Positions 6,450 to 12,762 of a DNA stretch of 12,762 bases are shown one piece after another. The position numbers and the translations under genes are program-made. Numbering within the stretch: the first letter of the stretch is position 1; the number at the start of each line of letters is the position of its first letter. The stretch lies in the NCBI GenBank assembly GCA_007118445.1, contig SKRP01000274.1:1-12762 (forward strand), given 5' to 3'. The notes under the pieces are model-generated. The model was not told where the DNA came from. It did no database searches and saw only the letters and a program-made list of their open reading frames with translations. This stretch comes from Natronohydrobacter sp. GTDB lineage: Bacteria; Pseudomonadota; Alphaproteobacteria; Rhodobacterales; Rhodobacteraceae.

Positions 6450-7424
6450 ATGACCGATCTGCGCACTGATATATCCTACGCCACCCCCGGCGAGGGCAGT
6501 TTCAGCGATTATGTCGCCCTGCTCAAGCCGCGCGTGATGTCGCTGGTGGTGTTCACCGCGCTGGTCGGAATGCTGGTCGCACCCGGCAACCTGCACCCGG
6601 TCGAGGCGCTGGCCGCGATCATCTTCATCGCGCTCGGGGCCGGGGCCTCCGGGGCGCTGAACATGTGGTGGGATGCCGATATCGATCAGGTGATGAAGCG
6701 CACGGCAAAGCGTCCGATCCCGGCAGGCAAGATCGCACCGGGCGAGGCGCTGGGGCTGGGCATGGCGCTGTCGGGCCTGTCGGTGATCATGCTGTGGCTG
6801 GCCACAAATGCGCTGGCTGGGTTTCTGCTGGCCTTCACGATCTTTTTCTACACTGTCATCTATTCGATGTGGCTCAAGCGCGCGACGCCGCAAAATATCG
6901 TCATCGGCGGGGCCGCCGGGGCCTTCCCGCCGATGGTGGGCTGGGTCGCGGTCACAGGTTCGATCAGTCTGGAAGCCTGCCTGATGTTCATGCTGATCTT
7001 CATGTGGACGCCGCCGCATTTCTGGGCGTTGGCGCTGTTCATGAAATCGGACTATCACAAGGCCAAAGTGCCGATGCTGACCGTCACGCATGGGCGCAAG
7101 GCGACCCGCGCGCATATCCTTGTCTATACGATTGCGCTCGTGCCATTTGCACTGGCCACAGGGTTCACCGCGATTGGCGGGCCAGTCTATCTGGCGCTGG
7201 CCGTCATCCTGAACCTGATGTTCCTGCATGGCGCTTATGCAATCTGGTGCCGCAGCGAAATGCAGGCTGAAGCCGATGGCTATGCGACCGAAAAACGGGT
7301 CTTCCGCTTCTCGCTGGCCTATCTCTTCCTGCATTTCGTGGCTATCCTTGCAGAGGCCGCGCTGGTGCGGGTTCCGGCCTATGCGGGTTTTGCTGCAGAG
7401 TTCAAGCTTCTGGAGGTGTTCTGA
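6450..7424 (+). CDS. ctaB: Protoheme IX farnesyltransferase (heme O synthase)
   Basis: An inner-membrane UbiA-family prenyltransferase that farnesylates heme b to heme O, the precursor of the heme A used by aa3 oxidase. The product is 324 aa, rich in membrane helices. The first Asp-rich substrate motif is NMWWDADIDQVMKRT (Asn71, Asp75, Asp79, Arg84), followed by the typical RPIPAG block. A second conserved segment, KRATPQNIVIGG, precedes the loop with AFPPMVGW and the later TPPHFWALAL block. The start ATG at 6450 follows ctaC by 51 bases, and the gene ends in a TGATG overlap with the next small gene. It is also known as cyoE or COX10. The companion heme A synthase (ctaA) is not in the window. 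Confidence 0.97.
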   Translation: MTDLRTDISYATPGEGSFSDYVALLKPRVMSLVVFTALVGMLVAPGNLHPVEALAAIIFIALGAGASGALNMWWDADIDQVMKRTAKRPIPAGKIAPGEALGLGMALSGLSVIMLWLATNALAGFLLAFTIFFYTVIYSMWLKRATPQNIVIGGAAGAFPPMVGWVAVTGSISLEACLMFMLIFMWTPPHFWALALFMKSDYHKAKVPMLTVTHGRKATRAHILVYTIALVPFALATGFTAIGGPVYLALAVILNLMFLHGAYAIWCRSEMQAEADGYATEKRVFRFSLAYLFLHFVAILAEAALVRVPAYAGFAAEFKLLEVF

Positions 7425-7624
7425 TGGCGATCACACGCGAACATGAGCTTCACAAGCGCCGTTCGGGCCGCAATGTCGGGCTGGCCGTGACCCTGGTGCT
7501 GTTCATCGGTCTCGTCTTTGGTCTGACCATCGTCAAAGTGTCCGGCGGGTCCAGTCTGGAGGCATTCGACCATTCCTATCGCCCGACACTCGACCCTGAT
7601 CACGTGAGGTTCCAGCAAAGATGA
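7424..7624 (+). CDS. Small single-span protein of the oxidase operon (66 aa)
   Basis: A 66-residue protein with a basic N-terminus (residues 1-17, several Lys/Arg), one transmembrane helix at about 18-38, and a hydrophilic tail of ~28 residues. By the positive-inside rule the tail should be periplasmic. The ATG overlaps the ctaB stop (TGATG), with GGAGG at 7412-7416 just upstream. The stop overlaps the ctaG start (ATGA at 7621-7624). This double overlap strongly supports a real, translationally coupled gene. Small ORFs at this position between ctaB and ctaG are known in Paracoccus/Rhodobacter-type operons, sometimes annotated CoxF-like. A role in oxidase assembly or as a minor subunit is inferred from position only. 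Confidence 0.85.
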   Translation: MAITREHELHKRRSGRNVGLAVTLVLFIGLVFGLTIVKVSGGSSLEAFDHSYRPTLDPDHVRFQQR

Positions 7625-8202
7625 TCGCTACATGGCAACGCCTGAACGGCATTCAGAAGACCACCCTGCAAGCTGTCGCTGTCGTTACCTTCATGTTCGG
7701 CATGGGCTGGGCGGCAGTGCCGCTTTATGACCTGTTCTGCCGTGTCACAGGCTATGGCGGCACGACCAATACATCCGATGTCGCCCCCGATACAGTGCTG
7801 GACCAGACGATGCGGATCCGCTTTGACGCCTCGGTCGCGCGGGATTTCCCCTGGGATTTCAAACCCGAAGACCGGATGCATGAAATCCGGATCGGTGAAG
7901 TCGGGCTGGCCTTCTACGAGGCGCATAATCCGACCGATGAGCCGATTGCCGGGACCGCGAGCTATAATGTCTCACCCTATGAGGCCGGGCGCTATTTCAC
8001 CAAGATCGACTGTTTCTGCTTTGAGCTGCAGGTGCTGCAACCCGGCGAGACGGTCATGATGCCGGTGACCTATTTCGTGGACCCCGACATCCTGCGCGAC
8101 CGCGATGCGCGCGACACGCATACGATCACGCTGTCCTATACTTTCCATCCCACGCATATTCCGGATGATTATGTCGCCCCGGAAACCGCAATGACAAACT
8201 GA
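7621..8202 (+). CDS. ctaG: Cytochrome c oxidase assembly protein Cox11 (CuB chaperone)
   Basis: Cox11/CtaG is a membrane-anchored copper chaperone that delivers copper to the CuB site of subunit I. The product is 193 aa, normal for alphaproteobacteria. One N-terminal transmembrane helix (about 17-36) is followed by PLYDLFCRVTGYGG with conserved Cys40. The periplasmic domain contains the copper-binding CFCF motif (Cys131, Cys133) within FTKIDCFCFELQ. The start ATG at 7621 overlaps the stop of the 66-aa gene (ATGA). ctaE follows after 43 bases. All hallmark cysteines are present, so the protein should be functional. It serves the subunit I encoded elsewhere. Confidence 0.97.
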   Translation: MIATWQRLNGIQKTTLQAVAVVTFMFGMGWAAVPLYDLFCRVTGYGGTTNTSDVAPDTVLDQTMRIRFDASVARDFPWDFKPEDRMHEIRIGEVGLAFYEAHNPTDEPIAGTASYNVSPYEAGRYFTKIDCFCFELQVLQPGETVMMPVTYFVDPDILRDRDARDTHTITLSYTFHPTHIPDDYVAPETAMTN

Positions 8203-8245
8203 ACTCGCGCATAAGACCGAGCATAGCCTGAGGGAACTGAACGCC

Positions 8246-9049
8246 ATGGCCAACGCCAAGAACCACGACTACCACGTCCTGCCCCCGTCGATCTGGCCCT
8301 TCGTGGCCGCAGTCTCGGCCTTTGTCATGCTGTTCGGCGCTGTGCTGTGGATGCATGACATGGGGCCATGGATGTTCCTGATGGGGCTGGTCGGCGTGCT
8401 TTATGTCATGTTCGAATGGTGGAAGGATGTGATTGTCGAATCGCATCAGGGCGATCACACGCCGGTGGTGGTGCTGGGGCTGCGCTACGGGTTCATCCTG
8501 TTCATCCTGTCCGAGGTGATGTTCTTCGCCGCCTGGTTCTGGAGCTTCTTCAAACATGCCATGTACCCGATGTATACCTATGTCGGGACCGAATATGTCC
8601 AGCCTGCGATCTATGCAGTCAACGCCTTTGACCTGCCGTTGATCAACACGCTGGTTCTGCTGCTGTCGGGTTGCGCCGTGACCTGGGCGCATCACGAACT
8701 TGTCCATGGCGGGTCGCGCAAGAATGTCGAGATGGGGCTTCTGCTGGGCGTGGTTCTGGGCATCGCCTTCACCTTCCTGCAGGCTTACGAGTATGTCTAC
8801 CTGATCAGCGAGCGCGGTTATTCCTTCGGCGGTGATGTGTTCTTCGCCAATTTCTTCATGGCGACCGGCTTCCACGGTGCGCATGTCATCATCGGCACGA
8901 TCTTCCTTGCGGTCTGCTGGTTCCGTGTCCGTGCGGGGCATTTCACCGCAGAACGGCATGTCGGTTTCGAGGCGGCGGCCTGGTACTGGCATTTCGTCGA
9001 TGTGGTCTGGCTGTTCCTGTTCTTCGCGGTCTATATCTGGGGCATGTAA
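8246..9049 (+). CDS. ctaE: Cytochrome c oxidase subunit III
   Basis: Subunit III of the aa3-type oxidase is a seven-helix membrane protein without redox centres. It stabilises subunit I and helps sustain proton uptake. The product is 267 aa, typical for alphaproteobacteria and mitochondria. The N-terminal HDYHVLPPSIWPF stretch, the GxRYGFILFILSEVMFF helix with conserved Glu90, and the C-terminal HFVDVVWLFLF block are diagnostic. An upstream GAGGGAA serves as ribosome site. The gene lies 43 bases after ctaG. Two tandem hairpins follow the stop, marking the end of the structural part of the operon before surf1. Confidence 0.98.
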   Translation: MANAKNHDYHVLPPSIWPFVAAVSAFVMLFGAVLWMHDMGPWMFLMGLVGVLYVMFEWWKDVIVESHQGDHTPVVVLGLRYGFILFILSEVMFFAAWFWSFFKHAMYPMYTYVGTEYVQPAIYAVNAFDLPLINTLVLLLSGCAVTWAHHELVHGGSRKNVEMGLLLGVVLGIAFTFLQAYEYVYLISERGYSFGGDVFFANFFMATGFHGAHVIIGTIFLAVCWFRVRAGHFTAERHVGFEAAAWYWHFVDVVWLFLFFAVYIWGM

Positions 9050-9061
9050 GCCCTTTCCCTT

Positions 9062-9087
9062 GCCGCGCGCCTTCCGGGGCGCGCGGC
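9062..9087 (+). other. GC-rich hairpin after ctaE
   Basis: A perfect 10-bp stem (GCCGCGCGCC/GGCGCGCGGC) with loop TTCCGG begins 13 bases after the ctaE stop. It is followed within a few bases by a second hairpin with a T-run. It could stabilise the upstream ctaC-ctaE message or contribute to termination. Confidence 0.6.
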
Positions 9088-9095
9088 GTGACAGG

Positions 9096-9125
9096 CGCGC
9101 ACCCCGAGGTGCGCGTTTTGCGTTT
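9096..9125 (+). terminator. Intrinsic terminator-like hairpin between ctaE and surf1
   Basis: A perfect 8-bp stem (CGCGCACC/GGTGCGCG) with loop CCGA (9096-9115) is followed directly by TTTTGCGTTT (9116-9125). The interrupted T-run suggests partial rather than full termination, since surf1 starts only 20 bases later on the same strand. Confidence 0.45.
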
Positions 9126-9133
9126 CAACTGCC

Positions 9134-9140
9134 AAGGAGG
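9134..9140 (+). promoter_or_regulatory. Strong ribosome binding site deciding the surf1 start
   Basis: AAGGAGG ends four bases before the ATG at 9145. It shows that the upstream in-frame GTG at 9088, which lies at the edge of a hairpin, is not the start. Confidence 0.75.
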
Positions 9141-9144
9141 CCCG

Positions 9145-9828
9145 ATGCTGCGCCGCATGATCATTCCGGCCCTGTTCGGATTGCTGGGGACAGCGATTCT
9201 GGTCGCGCTGGGGCTGTGGCAACTGGACCGCGCCGGGCAGAAAGCCGCGCTGATCGCCGAGATGGAGATGCGCATTTTCGAAGCGCCCACCGATCTGCCT
9301 GCCGCGCCGCGCGCCGAGGATCATCGCTATCTGCCGGTCCGCACCGAGGGGCGTTTCCTGTCAGAGCATGTCTTCGTGCTGTCCGCCCAGCGCGCGCGAG
9401 GCCCCGGTTTCCATCTGCTGCAGGCGTTTGAAACCGATGAGGGCCGTCGTATCCTTGTCGAGCGTGGTTTCCTGCCCGAGGCCGCGCGCGCCGGGCTGGC
9501 GCTCGGGGACGGGCAGGCCGCACAACTGGTCGGCAATCTGCACTGGCCGCGCGACATCGACCGCCATACGCCGGATTATGATGCGACGCGCAATCTGGCC
9601 TTCGGGCGCGATGTCGATGAACTGGCGGGGCTGCTGGGAACAGAGCCGCTTTTGCTGGTGCTGCGTGCCTCCGAGCCCGCGCCACAGGGCCTGACCCCGG
9701 TGCCGGTCCATGATGTCAGCATCCCTGACCCGCATCTGGGCTATGCCGTGCAATGGTTTTTGATGGCAATGGCATGGGCGGGGATGACAGTTTTCTTTCT
9801 GTGGCGTATCAGGACGCAGGACGACTAG
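9145..9828 (+). CDS. surf1: SURF1 family cytochrome oxidase assembly protein
   Basis: SURF1/Shy1 proteins assist insertion or retention of heme A in subunit I of aa3 oxidases. The product is 227 aa with the family layout: an N-terminal transmembrane helix (about 5-23) running into GLWQLDRAGQK, a periplasmic domain with YLPVRTEGRF and the ILVERGFLP strand, and a C-terminal helix (about 203-221) introduced by HLGYAVQWF. I chose the ATG at 9145 because AAGGAGG precedes it. The gene follows ctaE after 95 bases containing two hairpins, so its expression may be lower than that of the subunits. thrC follows after 14 bases. Confidence 0.95.
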   Translation: MLRRMIIPALFGLLGTAILVALGLWQLDRAGQKAALIAEMEMRIFEAPTDLPAAPRAEDHRYLPVRTEGRFLSEHVFVLSAQRARGPGFHLLQAFETDEGRRILVERGFLPEAARAGLALGDGQAAQLVGNLHWPRDIDRHTPDYDATRNLAFGRDVDELAGLLGTEPLLLVLRASEPAPQGLTPVPVHDVSIPDPHLGYAVQWFLMAMAWAGMTVFFLWRIRTQDD

Positions 9829-9842
9829 GGAACATCGCAAAG

Positions 9843-11231
9843 ATGCAGTATATTTCCACGCGCGGGGCCGCGCCTGTGTTGAACTTTGAGGCCACCATGC
9901 TGACCGGGCTGGCCCGTGACGGCGGGCTATACCTGCCCGAGTATGTGCCGCCCATGACGCAGGGCGAAATCGCAGCACTGGCGGGGCTGAGCTATGAAGA
10001 ACTCGCCTATGTCATCATGCGCCCTTTCATCGGCGACACGTTCACCGATGACGAATTCCGCGACCTGATCGCGCAAGCCTATGCCGGGTTCGATCATCCT
10101 GCCCGCGCGCCACTGAAGCAACTGGCAAGCAATCATTTCCTGCTGGAACTGTTCCATGGCCCGACGCTTGCCTTCAAGGATTTCGCGATGCAGCTTATCG
10201 GGCAGCTGTTTCAGGCCGCCCTCGCGCGGTCACGCGCGCGCGTGACCATCGTGGGCGCGACTTCGGGCGATACCGGATCTGCCGCTATTGAGGCGTTTCG
10301 CGGGCTGGATAATGTGGATGTGTTCATCCTCTACCCGCATGGGCGCGTCTCCGAGGTGCAGCGCCGCCAGATGACCACGCCGGAGGACGCGAATGTCCAT
10401 GCGCTGGCGATTGATGGCGATTTCGACACCTGTCAGGCGCTGGTCAAGGATATGTTCAACGATTTCGCCTTTCGTGACGGGGTGAAACTGGCCGGGGTGA
10501 ACTCGATCAACTGGGCGCGGGTTCTGGCGCAGGTGGTCTATTTCTTCTCTTCTGCGGTCAGCCTGGGTGCGCCGCACCGTCCGGTCAGCTTCACTGTGCC
10601 CACAGGCAATTTCGGCGATATCTTCGCGGGCTATATCGCCCGCGCGATGGGCCTGCCGATTGAAAAACTGGTCGTGGCCACCAACCAGAACGATATCCTG
10701 CACCGCGCGCTCAGTTCGGGCGGCTATGTCACGGATGGTGTGAAACCCTCGATCAGCCCGTCGATGGATATTCAGGTGAGTTCCAATTTCGAGCGCGTGC
10801 TGTTTGACGCCTTTGGCCGGGACGGGACGGCGGTGGCGCAGCTGATGGATGAGCTGAAAGCCTCGGGCGGTTTCCAGATCAGCCAGGGCGCGCTGGAATA
10901 TCTGCGCGAAGCCTTCGCTTCGGGCCGCTGTTCCGAGCAAGAGACTTCGGCCACGATCACCCGGCTGGCGCGCGAAAGCGGCGAAACGCTCTGCCCGCAT
11001 ACGGCTGTCGGCGTCCATGTCGCCGAAGCGCATCTTTCTGCCACGCCGATGATCACGCTCGCGACCGCGCACCCGGCCAAATTCCCCGATGCGGTCGAGG
11101 CCGCGACCGGCACGCGCCCCGGCCTGCCCGAGCGCATGGCCGATCTCTTCGAGCGCCCCGAACGTGTGACGCGCCTGCCGAATGATCTGGCCGCGCTGCA
11201 GGCGCATATTCGCGGGGCGATCCGCGCATGA
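9843..11231 (+). CDS. thrC: Threonine synthase
   Basis: A PLP enzyme that converts O-phosphohomoserine to threonine and phosphate, the last step of threonine biosynthesis. The product is 462 aa, the size of the longer (E. coli/yeast-like) class. The N-terminus MQYISTRG and the GLARDGGLYLPE segment are typical. The PLP lysine is Lys112 in FHGPTLAFKDF. The phosphate/PLP-binding GATSGDTGSAA loop follows, and the later VPTGNFGDIFAGY block is conserved. I chose the ATG at 9843 rather than the upstream in-frame extension to 9753, which lies inside surf1. The gap from surf1 is 14 bases. The stop overlaps the M16 peptidase start (ATGA). There is no obvious metabolic link to the oxidase genes, so shared transcription is probably historical. 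Confidence 0.97.
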   Translation: MQYISTRGAAPVLNFEATMLTGLARDGGLYLPEYVPPMTQGEIAALAGLSYEELAYVIMRPFIGDTFTDDEFRDLIAQAYAGFDHPARAPLKQLASNHFLLELFHGPTLAFKDFAMQLIGQLFQAALARSRARVTIVGATSGDTGSAAIEAFRGLDNVDVFILYPHGRVSEVQRRQMTTPEDANVHALAIDGDFDTCQALVKDMFNDFAFRDGVKLAGVNSINWARVLAQVVYFFSSAVSLGAPHRPVSFTVPTGNFGDIFAGYIARAMGLPIEKLVVATNQNDILHRALSSGGYVTDGVKPSISPSMDIQVSSNFERVLFDAFGRDGTAVAQLMDELKASGGFQISQGALEYLREAFASGRCSEQETSATITRLARESGETLCPHTAVGVHVAEAHLSATPMITLATAHPAKFPDAVEAATGTRPGLPERMADLFERPERVTRLPNDLAALQAHIRGAIRA

Positions 11232-12490
11232 GCGTTCAGGTCACGACCTTGTCCAACGGGTTTCGCATCGTCTCGGAACATATGCCGGGGCTGGAATCGG
11301 CGGCTGTGGGCCTCTGGATCGAGGCCGGGGCGCGGCATGAGGCCGATGACCAGAACGGTGTCGCGCATTTTCTGGAACATATGGCCTTCAAGGGCACGGC
11401 ACGGCGCAGCGCGCTGCAGATTGCCGAGGAAATCGAGGATGTGGGCGGCTATATCAATGCCTATACCTCGCGCGAGATGACGGCCTATTATGCGCGCGTG
11501 CTGAAACCCGATGTGCCGCTGGCGCTGGATGTTCTGGCCGATATCGTGCTGAATCCGGCCTTTGATGCGCGCGAGATCGAAATCGAGCGCGGTGTGATCC
11601 TGCAGGAAATCGGTCAGGCGCTGGACACGCCCGATGACATCATTTTCGACTGGCTGCAGGAAACCGCCTATCCAAGCCAGCCTATCGGGCGTTCGATTCT
11701 GGGCCCGTCGGCGCAGGTGTCGGGCTTTACGGAAAGCGATCTGCGCCGCTTTGTCGGCGATCATTACGGGCCGGGGCAGATGATCCTTGCTGCCGCCGGA
11801 GCGGTCGATCACGATGCCTTGGCGCGCATGGCCGAGCCGCTTTTCGGCCCGCTTATCCCGAAACCGGGCCGGACCGCCGCGCCTGCGCGGTTCCATAATG
11901 GCGAACGGCGCGAGGATCGCAGGCTGGAACAGGCGCATTTCGCCCTCGCCCTGGAAGCACCGGATTACTGTTCCGAGAGTTTCTACACTTCGCAGGTGTT
12001 TTCCAACGCGCTGGGGGGCGGCATGTCTTCGCGGCTGTTCCAGCGCCTGCGCGAGGATCTGGGCCTGTGCTACACGGTCTTTGCGCAATCGGGGGCCTAT
12101 TTCGATACGGGCATGATCACCATCTATGCAGGCACCGGGGCCGAGGAAGTGGGCAAGCTGGCAGAGCTGACCATTGACGAGCTGAAACGCGCCGCTGACG
12201 ATATGAGCGACGCCGAAGTGGCCCGCGCCCGCGCGCAGATGAAGGCCGGGCTGCTGATGGGGCTGGAAAGCCCCTCGTCGCGCGCCGAGCGGTTGGCCAA
12301 GCTGCTGTCGATCTGGGGGCGTGTGCCGGATATTTCCGAAGCGATTGCCCGGATCGACGCTGTGGATGTGGCGGGCACCCGCGCCCATGCGCGTGATCTG
12401 CTGACGCAGAGCCGGATGGCGCTGGCGCTTTACGGGCCGGTTTCGGGCGCGCCACGGCTGTTGCATCTGAGCGAAAGGCTTGCGGCCTGA
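11228..12490 (+). CDS. M16 family zinc peptidase (processing-peptidase-like)
   Basis: A member of the M16B (pitrilysin/mitochondrial processing peptidase) family, annotated in many alphaproteobacteria as PepR or a MPP-like protease. The product is 420 aa in two similar halves. The inverted zinc motif HFLEH lies at residues 47-51 (His47, Glu50, His51), and the distal zinc ligand is probably Glu127 in ERGVILQEI, about 75 residues downstream as in MPP beta. The second half carries the conserved SSRLFQRLREDLGLCY segment, with the Arg/Tyr pair that shapes the active site. It is therefore a catalytically competent subunit rather than an inactive partner. The ATG overlaps the thrC stop (ATGA), and its stop overlaps the next start (TGATG). 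Substrate is unknown. Confidence 0.93.
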   Translation: MSVQVTTLSNGFRIVSEHMPGLESAAVGLWIEAGARHEADDQNGVAHFLEHMAFKGTARRSALQIAEEIEDVGGYINAYTSREMTAYYARVLKPDVPLALDVLADIVLNPAFDAREIEIERGVILQEIGQALDTPDDIIFDWLQETAYPSQPIGRSILGPSAQVSGFTESDLRRFVGDHYGPGQMILAAAGAVDHDALARMAEPLFGPLIPKPGRTAAPARFHNGERREDRRLEQAHFALALEAPDYCSESFYTSQVFSNALGGGMSSRLFQRLREDLGLCYTVFAQSGAYFDTGMITIYAGTGAEEVGKLAELTIDELKRAADDMSDAEVARARAQMKAGLLMGLESPSSRAERLAKLLSIWGRVPDISEAIARIDAVDVAGTRAHARDLLTQSRMALALYGPVSGAPRLLHLSERLAA

Positions 12491-12762
12491 TGCTCAGCCT
12501 GCGCGGGAAACTGCGACTGGACACGGAGCGGTTGTTTCTGCGCCTGCCGCAGCACAGCGATTACCGGCAATGGTCCGAGCTGCGCCGCCAATCGGCAGGT
12601 TTCCTGACCCCGTGGGAGCCGACCTGGTCCGATGATCATCTGACCCGCCGGGCCTTTACCAGCCGTGTGAGCTGGGCCACACGCTGCCACAAACAGGATA
12701 GCGCGCTGCCGCTGTTCATCATTCGCCGCGATGATGACGCGCTGCTGGGGGCGATCACGCTC
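12490..12762 (+). CDS. GNAT N-acetyltransferase, RimJ-like (3'-truncated by window edge)
   Basis: Only the first 91 codons are visible, and the frame stays open to the right edge. The start ATG overlaps the stop of the M16 peptidase gene (TGATG), which indicates translational coupling. The N-terminal segment (LDTERLFLRLP, then FLTPWEPTW at about residues 38-46) resembles ribosomal-protein alanine acetyltransferases of the RimJ type (Acetyltransf_3). The visible part ends in FIIRRDDDALLGAITL, the beta strands leading into the acetyl-CoA fold. The acetyl-CoA-binding R/QxxGxG/A motif would lie beyond the edge, so the exact subfamily and substrate cannot be confirmed here. Confidence 0.8.
   Translation, partial: MLSLRGKLRLDTERLFLRLPQHSDYRQWSELRRQSAGFLTPWEPTWSDDHLTRRAFTSRVSWATRCHKQDSALPLFIIRRDDDALLGAITL

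Noticed and set aside
5553..7334. 593-codon open frame on the minus strand opposite ctaC and ctaB
   Set aside because: It lies fully antisense to two well-supported genes. Its product is His/Arg/Gln-rich with no recognisable domain, a common artefact of high-GC codon bias.
9088..9144. N-terminal extension of SURF1 from the GTG at 9088
   Set aside because: The extension would be encoded by the hairpin region, and a perfect AAGGAGG directs initiation at 9145.
9753..9842. N-terminal extension of threonine synthase into surf1
   Set aside because: The extension overlaps the conserved SURF1 C-terminal helix, and the family N-terminus MQYISTRG starts at 9843.
10772..12466. 564-codon open frame on the minus strand opposite thrC and the M16 peptidase
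   Set aside because: Antisense shadow of two clear genes, with Arg/Pro/His-rich composition and no motif.

Overview
The window is high-GC chromosomal DNA from an alphaproteobacterium. The gene order tldD / ctaC-ctaB-small ORF-ctaG-ctaE-surf1-thrC-M16 peptidase-GNAT, and the dprA-topA pair next to it, fit Rhodobacterales (Rhodobacter/Paracoccus/Roseobacter relatives). This assignment rests on synteny and protein character as I recall them; no database was searched. There is no sign of mobile elements, CRISPR arrays, rRNA or tRNA genes. Coding density is high, and no gene-free stretch exceeds about 225 bases.

Left half (1-5305), all on the minus strand and read right to left: tldD (zinc metallopeptidase), two small membrane proteins of unknown function (152 and 177 aa), dprA (DNA-processing protein of transformation), and topA (DNA topoisomerase I, cut by the left edge). 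The 152-aa gene overlaps the tldD stop. The 177-aa gene follows after 16 bases and uses a TTG start behind a perfect AGGAGG. dprA probably has its own promoter, because its 96-base leader carries an 11-bp-phased series of CtrA-like half-sites. topA has a 203-base upstream gap with a TTGACA box.

Right half (5529-12762), all on the plus strand: an aa3-type cytochrome c oxidase operon. It encodes subunit II (ctaC), heme O synthase (ctaB), a 66-aa single-membrane-span protein, the CuB chaperone Cox11 (ctaG), subunit III (ctaE) and the assembly factor SURF1. These are followed by threonine synthase (thrC), an M16 processing peptidase and the start of a RimJ-like GNAT acetyltransferase (cut by the right edge). 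Subunit I (ctaD) and heme A synthase (ctaA) are not in the window, so they must lie elsewhere. Many junctions are 1- to 4-base start/stop overlaps, which suggests translational coupling.

The two halves diverge from a 223-base region (5306-5528) that holds a perfect FNR-type palindrome (TTGAT-N4-ATCAA) and two further inverted repeats. It is a plausible oxygen-responsive control point for the oxidase operon, tldD, or both. The window is mostly ordinary housekeeping and respiratory sequence. The points worth a second look are regulatory: the CtrA-like array before dprA, the FNR box, and the intercistronic hairpins in the oxidase operon. The small uncharacterised membrane proteins also merit attention. 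I found no convincing novel multi-gene system.
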